Positions 23,172 to 33,039 of a stretch of 64,000 nt of DNA are shown one piece after another; within the stretch, counting starts at the first letter, position 1; each line of letters begins with the position of its first letter. This DNA is from Mycoplasmopsis citelli (GTDB lineage: Bacteria > Bacillota_I > Bacilli_A > Mycoplasmatales > Metamycoplasmataceae), in contig NZ_LR215036.1 of the NCBI RefSeq assembly GCF_900660645.1, forward strand, positions 744,001 to 808,000, given 5' to 3'. Position numbers and translations under genes: made by a program. The notes below the pieces were generated by a model. That model was not told the origin of the DNA, searched no databases, and saw nothing but the letters and a program-made list of their open reading frames with translations.

Positions 23172-23816
23172 ATGGATAAATATCAAAAAGAAATCAAAAA
23201 ACTTTGGATTAAAGAAAGAGAAGCTCTAAAAGAAAAAATAAAGAAAATAGGTTTAGATAGTCAGCTAATTAAAAAGGTGAATCTTTTTTCAGAAAGATGT
23301 TTTTTAGATGAAAATGAAAAAGAAAAAATATGTCAAAAATTAATAGAATTAGATGACTTTACACTAAGCGTTTTAATGAAAGATCCTAAAAGGCAAAATA
23401 TTTATGAAAAAACACTCTTAAACCATTTGAAAGAAGCTAAAATTAAGGCAGAAATTCTTCCAAATCACGGTAGAAATGCTTATTACTTAATTAATGATGA
23501 AATAATTACTAATTTAGATAGAAAACCAAAAAATGTAAAATCCTTAGATTTTAAAATATCACTTTCTAATAAAGAAATATTTATTGTCCATAAATATACT
23601 GAAGTATCAGGCGGATCACAAGATAATCAGTTTCAAGATGTTTTAAATCAAATTTCACAAATAGGTAAATTAACAAAAGACAAAATATTATTCTGTCTAG
23701 ATGGTGATTATTATAACAAAAACAAAATCAATCAATTAAAAACCGATAACAAAAATATTAAGGTGACAAAAATAGAAAATATTATAAATGATTTAAAAAA
23801 AATAAATTCAATATAA
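23172..23816 (+). CDS. probable type II restriction endonuclease
   Basis: A 214-residue protein without membrane segments. The N-terminal 90 residues are highly charged and helical. The C-terminal half has beta-rich blocks with LDFKISLSNKEIFIVHKYTE and SGGSQDNQFQDV, which resembles the end of several restriction-enzyme families. The catalytic residues are not clear from one sequence. The strongest evidence is context: it converges on a DNA adenine methylase gene and shares its terminator, the layout of a type II restriction-modification pair. ATG 23172 is 42 nt after the ABC gene. Confidence 0.65.
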   Translation: MDKYQKEIKKLWIKEREALKEKIKKIGLDSQLIKKVNLFSERCFLDENEKEKICQKLIELDDFTLSVLMKDPKRQNIYEKTLLNHLKEAKIKAEILPNHGRNAYYLINDEIITNLDRKPKNVKSLDFKISLSNKEIFIVHKYTEVSGGSQDNQFQDVLNQISQIGKLTKDKILFCLDGDYYNKNKINQLKTDNKNIKVTKIENIINDLKKINSI

Positions 23817-23852
23817 AACCACAGAAAATCTGTGGTTTTATATTGAATTTAT
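23802..23852. terminator. 23-bp perfect palindromic terminator shared by restriction and methylase genes
   Basis: Arms 23802-23824 and 23830-23852 are perfect inverted repeats around a 5-nt loop AAAAT, with core ACCACAG/CTGTGGT. The stop codons of both converging genes lie inside the arms, so both proteins end in the same residues (Asn-Ser-Ile). Confidence 0.95.
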
Positions 23853-24809
23853 AATTTTTCTTAGTGTCTTAAAATCAATTCTCCTGCGATATTTGTTTAT
23901 TTTAGAAACCCCTTTAAATGTTGCTCATAAATAATCACAATTATTTTCTCTTAATTCCTTGATTTTGTCATTTAACTTTCTAATTAAGTTTTTATCAACA
24001 TTACTCAAAACAGAAATTTTAACTTTATGTCTATCTGTAGATTTTGATTTTATATTTGATAAATAAGAATTGTTTTTGAAACCAATATTATTAGTATCTC
24101 TAGTGTTATCGCAACAAACTACAGATAAATTATGATTAACATCAGTGTTAAAAGTTACCATTCAACTATTTTTTTTATATAAAATTTTTTCTTCCATTTC
24201 CTTTAAATTACAAAATGATTTAATAAAAACGTTTGATTCATACAATAAAAAATCTTTATTTTCTTTTTCGTTATCAAAATAAGCGATAGCAACAGGATGC
24301 TCTGTGTCATTAAAATTATCTTTATTAGGTATGAGTTGAAAAGCTACCAATTTATTAATAATTTTTTGATCTGCTTTTCTGTTACTGTTTATTAGTGTCG
24401 CAGGAATAATAGCGATTGTGAAACGAATATTTTCAATGCATTTTCAAAGTGAAACTTTATATAAATCATCAAATTCTTGAAAATTATTAATTTTTATTCG
24501 CATTCTTTTAGCCGAGTGTTTTGATAAATAAGGAGGGTTAGTAATTATAAAATCATATCCTTTGTAAAATCAATTATTAATACTATCATTTTGTTGAACT
24601 TCTTCATTTTGAGGTTCTATATCAAAAGAATTATATTTAATATTAGGATTATATTCTTTTATGAATTTTATTAATAAATTAGATCCAGCAAATGGCTCTA
24701 AAAGTTTTTTATCTCATAAATTGTAAGAATTCATAAATTCTACAAACACCGAATTATCTTTAAAAACATTTCTAGTGGTAAAAAATTGACCTTTTTCTAT
24801 CTTATCCAT
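23838..24809 (-). CDS. DNA adenine-N6 methyltransferase (type II modification)
   Basis: A 323-residue methylase, visible only when TGA is Trp. The N-terminus MDKIEKGQFFTT is the motif X region. Motif I LLEPFAGSNLL follows near residue 40, and motif IV TNPPYLSKHSAKR near residue 90. The remaining C-terminal half is the likely target-recognition part. The order X-I-IV-recognition fits gamma-class (TaqI/Eco57I-like) enzymes. It would protect host DNA from the convergent endonuclease. The recognition sequence cannot be predicted. Confidence 0.88.
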
Positions 24810-24898
24810 AAAATCCCCACATATTAATTGTAACACACTTATTTAATACTTTTATTAATTTGGAAAAACTAGTTATATTTGCAAACATTCAAATGTTA

Positions 24899-24904
24899 TA
24901 TAAT
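24899..24904 (+). promoter_or_regulatory. -10 box; probably leaderless trmL transcript
   Basis: TATAAT ends 6 nt before the trmL ATG at 24911, placing the transcription start at or beside the start codon. No Shine-Dalgarno sequence fits in the gap. Confidence 0.55.
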
Positions 24905-24910
24905 AAAAGA

Positions 24911-25447
24911 ATGCTAAATGTTGTTTTATATCAGCCCGAAATTTGCCCAAATACAGGCAATATTATTCGCACATGCTTTGCTTTAGGAGCAAAGCTTCAT
25001 ATTATTAAACCACTTGGATTTGATTTACATCCAAAATGATTACGAAGATATGGTGCTGGTCGTATGCTTTCTGATATACAGCATGAAGTGCATGATAACT
25101 ATGACCAATTTTATAAAAAATATCAAGGTAAAAATATTTTTTATATAACTAGATATGGACTTAAAACTTATTCAGATGTAAACTATAAAAAAGAATATAA
25201 AAATTCTCAAGAATTGTGGATAATGTTTGGTAGAGAATCAACAGGAATAGATAAACAAATCCTTCAAAAAAATATTCAAAATTGTGTACGAATTCCTATG
25301 GTTGATGCAATGAGATCAATAAATTTAGCTAATTGTGTAAGTATTGTCGGCTTTGAAATAATGAGACAACTTGATTTTAAGAATCTTTCAAAATTTGAAG
25401 TTGAAAAAGGAAAATATTTTTTAATTAATGGAAGTAATAACAAGTAA
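24911..25447 (+). CDS. trmL: tRNA (cytidine(34)-2'-O)-methyltransferase
   Basis: A 178-residue SPOUT methylase of the TrmL type, modifying the wobble base of Leu tRNAs. Landmarks are [16 protein letters not shown] at residues 8-23, the [16 protein letters not shown] block, [10 protein letters not shown], and the knot end [19 protein letters not shown]. The start ATG 24911 lies directly after a -10 box, suggesting a leaderless message. The 3' end overlaps the next methylase gene by 20 nt. Confidence 0.93.
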
Positions 25448-26153
25448 AAATAACCTAAAAATCAAGCAATTAGTTAAATTAAAACAAAAGAAATATCGAA
25501 ATGAGTTTCAAAGTTTTTTAATTGAAGGTTATCATTTAGTTGATGAAGCACTCAAACATAATTTGGTTGTCGAAATTATTGAAAATAATAAAACAGCAAA
25601 ATATAAAAATTCAACATTAGTTTCTCGAGAAGTTATCGAATATTTATCTTCAACTCAAAACCCCCAAAATATAGTAGCAAAATGTAAATTTATTAAAGCA
25701 AAATCAAAAATTAATAAGTTATTAATTTTAAATAATTTGCAAGATCCAGGCAATATAGGAACAATTTTTAGAATAGCAAAGGCTTTTGGTTTTGATAGCA
25801 TTGCTGTTGAGAATTTTGATTTTTATAACGAAAAAGTAATTAGGTCTTCTCAAGGTGCATTTTTTGATTTAAATATTTTTAAAATTAATAGCACTCAAGA
25901 ATATTTAGATTATCTTAAAGATCAAGGATTTAAAATTTATGCAACAGTTTTAAATCAAAATGCACAAAAATTAAAAGATGTAGATTTTCCAACTTCAAAA
26001 ATAGCTATTATCCTTGGAAATGAGGGAAATGGAATTTCTAAAGAAATTCAAGAGCTTTCAGATGTGTGTATTTATATTCCGATTGAGTTTGAAAGCTTAA
26101 ATGTAGCATCTTGTGCAGCTATTATTTTAAACAAAATATATAACAGAGAGTAA
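25428..26153 (+). CDS. SpoU-family RNA 2'-O-methyltransferase (TrmH/RlmB-like)
   Basis: A 241-residue two-domain enzyme. The N-terminal substrate-binding domain (FLIEGYHLVDEAL) precedes a SPOUT knot with LNNLQDPGNIGTIFRIA, the RSSQGAFF block, IILGNEGNGIS and the end PIEFESLNVASCAAI. It methylates a ribose in rRNA or tRNA; the exact target (for example the 23S G2251-type site) cannot be settled. It overlaps trmL by 20 nt and is followed after 3 nt by the DivIVA-like gene, so the four genes to rbgA form one operon. Confidence 0.9.
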   Translation: MEVITSKNNLKIKQLVKLKQKKYRNEFQSFLIEGYHLVDEALKHNLVVEIIENNKTAKYKNSTLVSREVIEYLSSTQNPQNIVAKCKFIKAKSKINKLLILNNLQDPGNIGTIFRIAKAFGFDSIAVENFDFYNEKVIRSSQGAFFDLNIFKINSTQEYLDYLKDQGFKIYATVLNQNAQKLKDVDFPTSKIAIILGNEGNGISKEIQELSDVCIYIPIEFESLNVASCAAIILNKIYNRE

Positions 26154-26156
26154 AAA

Positions 26157-26414
26157 ATGAACATTTTAGATAAAGTTATTCAAAAAATTAAAAATACTTC
26201 TTTTCATTTATCTTTAAAAGGATATAAACGTGAAGAAGTTGATTTATTGCTTAATCAAATTATAACTGAATTGGAAAACCAAAAAATTCTTAGTGACTTA
26301 GCAAATGAAAAAGTTGAAGAATATGCTAAAAAAATTGAAGAGTTAACTCTTCAAAAAGAAAAGTTAAAATATGAACTTACAAGAGTAAAATCAGAATTGA
26401 GTAAAGATGAGTAA
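26157..26414 (+). CDS. small DivIVA/GpsB-like coiled-coil protein
   Basis: An 85-residue protein. Residues 12-35 (FHLSLKGYKREEVDLLLNQI) match the membrane-curvature/dimerisation domain of DivIVA/GpsB, and the rest is a predicted coiled coil. In wall-bearing Firmicutes such proteins organise division and peptidoglycan enzymes. A wall-less cell retains only the scaffold role, if any. It starts 3 nt after the methylase stop and overlaps rbgA by 8 nt. Confidence 0.75.
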   Translation: MNILDKVIQKIKNTSFHLSLKGYKREEVDLLLNQIITELENQKILSDLANEKVEEYAKKIEELTLQKEKLKYELTRVKSELSKDE

Positions 26415-27264
26415 AGACAAAATTTCGGATAATTACAATTTTGTGATTCAATGATTTCCAGGTCATATGGCAAAAGCCATTAAAGAAATTAAAGAATCAG
26501 CTAATTTAGCTGATCTTTTTATTGTTGTTCTTGATGCTAGATGTCCAATTAGCTCATATAATGAAGAATTTGATCAAATTTCACCACAAAAACCACGTTT
26601 ATTTATTATTACTAAAAGTGATTTAATGGATCAGTGTAAAAAAGAAAAAATTAATAAGAGGTTTCAAAACGAACATATCTTATGGCTTGATTTGCGTAAA
26701 AAATCTTCAAAGCAAGTTATTTTAAATACTATCAAAAAAATTATGAAAGAAAAAATTGCTAAAGACAAAGCTAAAGGTCTTATGCAATCACGATTAAAAT
26801 CTTTTGTAGTTGGAGTACCTAATTGTGGTAAAAGTACTTTAATTAATTTAGTTTCACCAAAAGCCACACTTAAAGTTGCTAATTATCCAGGAGTAACTAG
26901 ACAAAAACAATGGGTTGTTAATGGAGAATTTTTATTTATGGATACTCCTGGTATTTTATTACCAAAATTTGAAGATCAAGAAGCAGCTATTAAATTGGTT
27001 GCTATTGGTTCAATTAAGGTTGAAAATTTTTCTTTAGAAACTGTGGCTTTTAAAATTTATGAGCTTATTTCTAAATATTATCCAAATAAAATTGAAGCAC
27101 TTGGTCTAATACCTAGCGATGAAAATACACAAATTTACGCTCAATTAGTTGAATATGCTCTTAAAAATTCGCTTTTAGTAGCAAAAGGTAAACCTGATTT
27201 AATTAAAGCTTATAATCAATTTATTAACTGAGCCAAAAACTTAACTGGCGTTACTTATGATTAA
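26407..27264 (+). CDS. rbgA: ribosome biogenesis GTPase RbgA (YlqF)
   Basis: A 285-residue circularly permuted GTPase needed for late 50S assembly. G4 (ITKSDLMD, about residue 68) comes before G1 (GVPNCGKST, about 135) and G3 (DTPGIL, about 178), the order diagnostic of the YlqF family. The N-terminus has the family block IQWFPGHMAKA, whose Trp is encoded by TGA. The ATG at 26407 is needed to include it. The gene overlaps the DivIVA-like gene by 8 nt and converges with the protease gene, overlapping it by 4 nt. Confidence 0.95.
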
Positions 27265-27992
27265 ATAAAATCGTAATTATTGATTTTTTGATTAATTTCT
27301 TTGTAATTTGAGTTATATACAAACATATACTGATAAAAGTTCTTACTGTGTTTTGAAACAAAGTTATGAATTAACTCGTGTGCAATAATTTGTTTTAGTG
27401 ATTCAACATTGAAAATATAAAGATTTAAATTATAATTAATATTTTGACCTTTACGATAATTAATCCCTCAAGCATAGTTAATTTTTTTAATTTTAATTGG
27501 AGGACTAAAAGTATTTAACATAGCTGCAATTTCTTGTTGATGCTTTAAAATTTCAATTTCTAAAGACTCTTTAATCCATTTTTCCACTTTTTTGATTATT
27601 AAAAGATTAAACTGATCTTTTTTATTTTTTGATAAATAATATGATTTAGTTGATAAATTAATCACTTTTATTAGTTCATCAAAATCATTTTTATATAAAC
27701 TAATATAACAAAGAAATTTAGTTATAGTGATCTTTCAAGAGATTTTACTACCTAAAAAATAAAAGTAGTTTTTATTAACATCAAAACACAATTTAAGCAG
27801 TTTTAAATATTTTGGAGCTATTTTATAAAGTAATTTTTCTTCAATTTTTATGTCACTAACAATTGGAGCATAAAGAAATAAAGTATTGTTTTTAATTAAA
27901 ACTTGTATTGATAATCGTTTTGAAGAAACAATATAAAAATAATTAATCTTTAAACCACTGTAATTAAAACTTCTTTGCTGATGATCTTGCAT
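27261..27992 (-). CDS. YgjP-like zinc metallopeptidase
   Basis: A 243-residue protein in which TGA codons must be read as Trp. The C-terminal IIAHELIHNFVSKHSKNFY contains HExxH plus the downstream His typical of the YgjP/M48-related metallopeptidases (DUF45). The N-terminal half has the family's beta-rich region with SSKRLSIQVLIK. No signal peptide or membrane helix is visible, so it is cytoplasmic. The substrate is unknown. Confidence 0.8.
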
Positions 27993-28035
27993 TTCTTAAT
28001 TTTAAAGCATTTTTAAGCGTGTATAATTATAATAA

Positions 28036-28854
28036 ATGAAAAAACCTAAAATTATTTTTCTTGATTTAGATCATACTTCTCTTGATGCAAAAACTAATGG
28101 TAAAAAGCATTTTAGTCAAGAGAATCTTAAAGCTATTAAAGAAGTTAATAAAAACATTCCTATTGTTATCTCAACAGGGAGAGGAAATAATTCTAATACT
28201 AGAAGAATTATAAATGAAGCTAATTTATCCACATTTATTGCTTGAAATGGTGCACAAATTATTGATAATGGAAAACAAGTTGAACGCTTTCCAATGAATA
28301 GAAATGTTGTTCAGGAATTATTTGACCAAATTTACTTAGAAAAAGTTTCAGTGATTTTTAATTCTGACCCTAAACGAATGGGTTTTGTGAGAAATAAGTT
28401 TTTTAAATTTATTTTAAAATTAGGAGATCATTCTGCCCGCAATTATTGAGAGTTTCGTAATGATTTTATAGCTTATAAAGCTTTAATTTGAACTCCTTCA
28501 AAAAGAAAAATAGCTAAATTAGCTAAAAAATGAAGCTTGATGTTTGCTGGAGAATTAACTATTTCAATTAGCGGAAATAAAAATAATTTTATTGAAATTA
28601 CTGCGTTTAACGTTTCCAAAGGTCATGCAGAAAAAAGATTATGTGAACTTTGAGGAATTAACCCAAGCGACACTATTCACATTGGTGATTCAATGAATGA
28701 TGCCTCAACAAAAAACATTGTAGGAAAAGTTGTAGCAATGAACAATTCAGTTGAAGAATTTAAAAAAATTGCTGATGAAGTTTTACCTTATTCTTACAAA
28801 AACGGTGGAGTTGCAAAATATTTATCTCAATTTATCAAACAAAAAAGTGCATAG
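28036..28854 (+). CDS. Cof-type HAD-superfamily phosphatase
   Basis: A 272-residue haloacid-dehalogenase hydrolase. Motif I is FLDLDHTSLD near residue 9 (nucleophile and acid Asp present, with His instead of the usual Gly after DxD). Motif II is ISTGRG, and motif III/IV is HIGDSMNDAST near residue 215. The cap domain between residues 85 and 190 is of the Cof (IIB) type, which usually acts on sugar phosphates or flavin/pyridoxal phosphates. The gene ends in a terminator stem shared with the TM2 gene. Confidence 0.9.
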
Positions 28855-28863
28855 CACTTTTTT
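28841..28863. terminator. bidirectional terminator after HAD gene and TM2 gene
   Basis: A 10-bp perfect stem AAAAAAGTGC / GCACTTTTTT with a 3-nt loop. It follows the HAD gene (whose TAG lies in it) and ends at the TM2 gene stop. Confidence 0.88.
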
Positions 28864-29078
28864 TATCAACGACTAATTCGAAGTCCGTTTTCATCTCTCA
28901 TTCTTCCTGTAAGAGCTAAAACAAAGTCTATAAATCACCAAAGCCCAAACGATGAGACAGTAAATAACTTTAATAAACCTAAAGCAAATCTTCCTGCATA
29001 GAAGCGATCTATTTCGAAAGCTCCTAAAAAGAATGAAAAAATAACTAGTGAAAATCTACTTTTATTACTAACAAACAT
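28863..29078 (-). CDS. TM2-domain membrane protein
   Basis: A 71-residue protein with two hydrophobic segments (residues 9-21 and 34-56) separated by the TM2 signature GAFEIDRFYAGRFALGLLKL; the second segment contains FGLWWFIDFVLAL. The C-terminus GRMRDENGLRI is the typical positively charged tail. Such proteins occur widely in bacteria, function unknown. ATG 29078 follows an AAAAAGGAAAAAT leader. It lies 63 nt downstream of parE. Confidence 0.85.
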
Positions 29079-29127
29079 AATTTTTCCTTTTTTTATTATT
29101 TAATAATGTGTGTAAAAAACATTATAT

Positions 29128-29153
29128 CAAAACATTTAAAATTAAATGTTTTG
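29128..29153. terminator. parE terminator-like hairpin
   Basis: A 12-bp perfect inverted repeat with CAAAACATTTAA and its complement and a 2-nt loop; the parE stop lies in the stem. It has few G/C pairs, so it may be weak and allow read-through into the TM2 gene. Confidence 0.55.
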
Positions 29154-31070
29154 AATTGTTTTTAAAAAATCATCATCGTTAGTGAAATCAATATTTTTAT
29201 CAATTCAATTTTTTCTTGATTGAGGATTTTCTCCCATTAATGTACTAACTCTTCTTTCGGCAAGTGAAGCATCTTCAATTGTTGCTCTAATTAGTGTTCG
29301 GGTTTCAGGGTTCATAGTAGTTTCTCAAAGTTGATCAGCATTCATTTCTCCAAGACCTTTATAACGTTGAATTTCAATATTTGATTTTGAATTTTCTAAA
29401 ATTTCATTTAATTCATCATCATCTCAAGCATATTGATATTTTTTGTTAGTTTTATTAGTTATTTTATATAAAGGTGGTAGTGCAATATAAACACGCCCAT
29501 CTTCAATTAAAGGTTTCATCAGTCTATAAAAGAACGTTAGCAAAAGAATTTGAATATGTGAACCATCAGTATCAGCATCAGTCATAATAATTATTTTTCC
29601 GTATTGAGCTTTTGAAAGATCAAAATCTTTCCCAAAACCTGCACCAATTGTATTAATAATAGTTCCAATTTCAGTGTTTTTAAGTATTTCTAAAAGCTTT
29701 GATTTTTCACAATTAATAACCTTACCTCTTAGAGGCAAAATGGCTTGATATTGCCTGTTCCGCCCACTTTTGGCACTTCCTCCAGCTGAATCTCCCTCAA
29801 CTAAGAAAAGTTCTTTTTCTTCGGGTTTTTTACTTGTTGCAGGAGTTAATTTATCACTTAAAATAGTTTTTTCTTTTAAAACATTTTTACTTTTACGTGC
29901 TTCTAATCTGCGTTTTCGCTCTTCTTGCCTAATTTCATAAGCCCTCTTAATTTTTTCTAAAACTTTTTTAGCAACTTGTTTATTTTCAGCAATTCATAGC
30001 TCTAAATGTTTAGTTACAATTTCTTCTACAACTGATTTTGCATCAGGAGTTCCTAATTTATCTTTGGTTTGACCAACAAATTCAAGGATTTTTTCAGGAA
30101 TTTTAAGTGATAATACAACACTTAAACCCTCACGAATATCATCACCTTCAAAAGAATTTTTCCCTTTTAAAATATTTTCTTTGGTAGCAAATTCGTTAAA
30201 AACTTTGGTAAATGCTGTTTTAAGACCAGTTTCGTGAGTTCCTCCATCACGAGTTTTCACATTATTAACAAAGCTTAAACAAAAATCATTGTAGCTATCA
30301 GTTCATTGAAAAGCAAAATCAACTTGAATATCTCTTTTTTGGTCAGAAAAATAAGCAACTTCAGTAGTTTTTTCCTTTGAATCATTTAAAAATTCCAAAA
30401 AAGCTTTTAAACCATTATCATATTCATATTCTTCGTAAAAATCAGTGTTTTCATCCAAAAGTTTAATTCTTAATCCTGAAATTAAAAAGGAACTTTCTTT
30501 TAAACGTTCGCTAATTGTGTTAACATTTAGCTTAGCGTTTTTAAAAAGCTTATAATCAGGTCAAAATTGCACAGTTGTTCCATTTTGTTTTGAAGAACCG
30601 ATTTCTTTAGTTTTAGTAATGATTTTGTCTTGTTGAAATTCAGTTAAATATTTAAGTCCATTCCGAGATACAATTACACTTAATTTTGTAGATAAAGCAT
30701 TTACAACACTTGAACCAACTCCGTGTAATCCTCCGGAAGTTTTATAAGCTCCTTCTTGAAATTTCCCTCCAGCGTGTAATTCAGTGAAAACTAATTCAAC
30801 AGCAGTACGATTTTCTCCTTTGACTTTGTCAATTGGAATTCCTCTTCCGTTATCACTAATAACAATAGAGGCATCCTTTTTTAAGGTAACTGAAATTTCA
30901 TTAGCATAACCTGCTAATGCTTCATCAATAGAATTATCGACAATTTCTCAAACTAGATGATGCAATCCATTAATATCAGTTCCACCAATGTACATTCCTG
31001 GACGTTTGCGAACTGCTTGTAACCCCTTAAGTTGTTGGATGTCTCTAGCGGTGTATTCGTTTTTGTTCAT
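29142..31070 (-). CDS. parE: DNA topoisomerase IV subunit B
   Basis: A 642-residue GHKL ATPase of the type IIA topoisomerases. The ATP site shows [19 protein letters not shown] and [14 protein letters not shown]. The Toprim part has [14 protein letters not shown] and the metal site [11 protein letters not shown]. ParE is chosen over GyrB because of [17 protein letters not shown], the [13 protein letters not shown] block and PLRGKVIN. With ParC (not in the window) it separates daughter chromosomes. ATG 31070 starts [12 protein letters not shown]. Confidence 0.92.
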
Positions 31071-31195
31071 GTAAGTTAATTATAAATTTTAATTAAAAAA
31101 AATTAAGAAAATGCTATAAAAGTGTTTAACAAAAATTTACGTTTTTTTGAAAATTTAGTAAAATTTATTTATTAGTCCTAACGTGAGGAATTTAT

Positions 31196-31393
31196 ATGAA
31201 CGACAAATCAAAAAGAAACAAAAAGAGAAAAATTTTAATTGTATTCTTGATTGTGTTAACTATTTTGTTTCTTGCTACTGTCGCAGTTTGCTGTGCATAC
31301 ATTGGTGATTTTTTAGTTTACCAAAACTCAGCAGATGATGGTAAATTGTTAACATATGCTCAAAGAACTAAAGGAATCTTTGGGATTTGATAA
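31196..31393 (+). CDS. small single-pass membrane protein, unknown
   Basis: A 65-residue protein: a very basic N-terminus (KSKRNKKRK), one hydrophobic helix at residues 12-34 (IVFLIVLTILFLATVAV), then CCAYIGDFLVYQNSADD and a short tail ending with a TGA-encoded Trp and TAA. TGAGGA precedes the ATG. It is not a lipoprotein by lipobox rules, since the Cys pair lies inside the helix end. It is followed by a strong terminator. I do not recognise a family. Confidence 0.65.
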
Positions 31394-31423
31394 TTAATTT
31401 TTTTCAATTTTTTACTAATAAGA

Positions 31424-31456
31424 AAAACCACAGAAAATTTATTTTTCTGTGGTTTT
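31424..31456 (+). terminator. terminator after the small membrane protein gene
   Basis: A 14-bp perfect stem AAAACCACAGAAAA / TTTTCTGTGGTTTT with a 5-nt loop. The stem shares AAAACCACAGAAAAT with the terminator at 23802-23852. Confidence 0.9.
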
Positions 31457-32310
31457 AAACGAACTTTTAAACGAAATAATAGAAAAAATAAAAATATTAA
31501 AAGAAAAATTTAAATTTTTAAGCAATTGTTTTGGTAATTAATTTATTAGTAAGATGATAAAAAATAAAAATAAAAAATGAATAAAAAAACAATGAAATTA
31601 AAAGAATATACACACGAAAAAGAGTAAAAAACTTTTGAATTATATGATTAAAGTGAAAGTATAAAATAAGAAATATTAGAAAATTTAATATTTACACAGC
31701 AGAAAGGAGGCCTACTACAAATATTATGAAACCACTAAAAACTTTCGAAACCTATTACAAAGGATATTTAAAAAATTTTAAAACACCACGCCGTTATAAC
31801 ATTTTAAGCGATTTAAGCGAGCGAACAATACCACGACAACGAACTTTATATAGATTTATGAGATAAAACAATTGCTTAAGGAATGATGAACCCAGAAATA
31901 TTATATGTATATAAATAGAAATTAATCTTAGTAGAATATAGAATTTAATTATCTTAAAAAAAGTTTTAAACTCTTTTTTAGTAAAGAAAATTTACAATTT
32001 TTATAAAGGAACTAAACAAATAAGAAAAAATACTTTATATTATGTATACCATAGCAAAAAGCGTTAAAAAATAGTCACTTTTTGTCAAAAAATAAAAATA
32101 AAAAAATTAAGAAATATAAGTATCGAAAAAACTAGCAAAATAAGTTAAAAAGGAGTGAAAAATATATTTTATAAAAAACTGTCTAATGTTTTCGATTGAA
32201 TTTTTGGGGATTTTACTCCCCACATAATTATATAAAAATATGAGTTACTTGATGTATTTTTAGGATTTTTTTACTCTCAACTAATAGTAGTTTTAGGATT
32301 TTTGTGTAAT
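31457..32310. other. gene-poor AT-rich stretch with a 15-bp inverted-repeat unit
   Basis: No convincing conserved gene. A perfect 15-bp inverted repeat (TTAAGCAATTGTTTT at 31518-31532, complement at 31865-31879) encloses 362 bp. The unit contains one short reading frame with a purine-rich GGAGG about 14 nt before its ATG. Further right are A/T runs, a small GGGGA/TCCCC hairpin near 32208-32222 and the repeated phrase TTTTAGGATTTTT. It looks like a decayed insertion or degraded gene remains. Confidence 0.45.
31726..31866 (+). CDS. short reading frame, possible gene fragment
   Basis: A 46-codon frame starting MKPLKTFETYYKGYLKNF and ending RQRTLYRFMR. It is strongly basic and lies inside the 15-bp inverted-repeat unit. 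The composition recalls the first residues of a DNA-binding protein or transposase, but I cannot assign a family. It may be the 5' remnant of a longer gene or a false frame. Confidence 0.3.
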   Translation: MKPLKTFETYYKGYLKNFKTPRRYNILSDLSERTIPRQRTLYRFMR

Positions 32311-32338
32311 TAAAAATCAGGCATTAACCTGATTTTTA
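32311..32338 (-). terminator. terminator of rplK-rplA
   Basis: An 11-bp perfect stem TAAAAATCAGG / CCTGATTTTTA with a 6-nt loop, just beyond the rplA stop codon. Confidence 0.88.
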
Positions 32339-32341
32339 ATT

Positions 32342-33037
32342 CTATTTATCTAATTTAATTTTAACACTTGGACCCATTGAAGCTGAAACAGTTAAGTTTA
32401 ACATATATGTTCCTTTAACTGCAGCAGGTTTAAGTCTTTTGATTAGATTAATTAAGGTTTTAGCATTTTCTACAAGGTGTTCAGTTGGCATGCTTGCTTT
32501 TCCAATAAGTGAATGAACAATACCAGCTTTATCAGTACGATAATTTGCTTTTCCTTTTTTAAGTTCTTCAACAGCTTTTTCAGGATTTGGAGTTACTGTA
32601 CCGGTTTTAGGGTTTGGCATAAGTCCTTTAGGCCCAAGTTTTTTCCCGTATTTTCCAAGTAAAGGCATCATTGTTGGATCTGCAACCATTACATCAAAAT
32701 CAAAATCATCTTCTTTAATTTTTTGTTCAAGTGCTGGACCATCAACAACAATATCAGCTCCAGCATCTTTAGAAAGTTTTTGTTTTTCAGGGTTATTTGT
32801 AGCAACAAGTACTCTTACTGATTTTCCAGTTCCATTTGGAAGTAAGACAGCTCCACGAAGTTGTTGGTCAGCTTTACGAACGTCTAAATTTAAGTTAAAT
32901 GCAAGGTCAATTGAAGCGTCAAATTTAGCATAAGAAGTTTTTTTAGCAAGGTCAATTGCTTGTTCTAAATCATAAGCGACACTACGGTCAAATGATTCAC
33001 GAGCTGCTTTTAAATTTTTAGATATTTTTTTAGCCAT
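32342..33037 (-). CDS. rplA: 50S ribosomal protein L1
   Basis: A 231-residue L1, the protein of the mobile L1 stalk near the E site. Conserved blocks include RGAVLLPNGTGKSVRVLV, MPNPKTGTVT and YRTDKAGIVHSLIGKASM. In many bacteria L1 represses its own operon by binding a leader structure that mimics its rRNA site. It follows rplK after 2 nt (TAATAATG arrangement) and is closed by a terminator. ATG 33037 has AAGGAG upstream, inside rplK. Confidence 0.97.
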   Translation of the reverse strand: MAKKISKNLKAARESFDRSVAYDLEQAIDLAKKTSYAKFDASIDLAFNLNLDVRKADQQLRGAVLLPNGTGKSVRVLVATNNPEKQKLSKDAGADIVVDGPALEQKIKEDDFDFDVMVADPTMMPLLGKYGKKLGPKGLMPNPKTGTVTPNPEKAVEELKKGKANYRTDKAGIVHSLIGKASMPTEHLVENAKTLINLIKRLKPAAVKGTYMLNLTVSASMGPSVKIKLDK

Positions 33038-33039
33038 TA

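Noticed and set aside
29142-31070. GyrB instead of ParE
   Set aside because: The [11 protein letters not shown] and NTIGAGFG blocks follow ParE rather than GyrB (which has VDGAHIRTLLL).
31457-32310. RNase P RNA, tmRNA or SRP RNA in the gene-poor stretch
   Set aside because: None of the universally conserved core phrases of these RNAs can be found on either strand.
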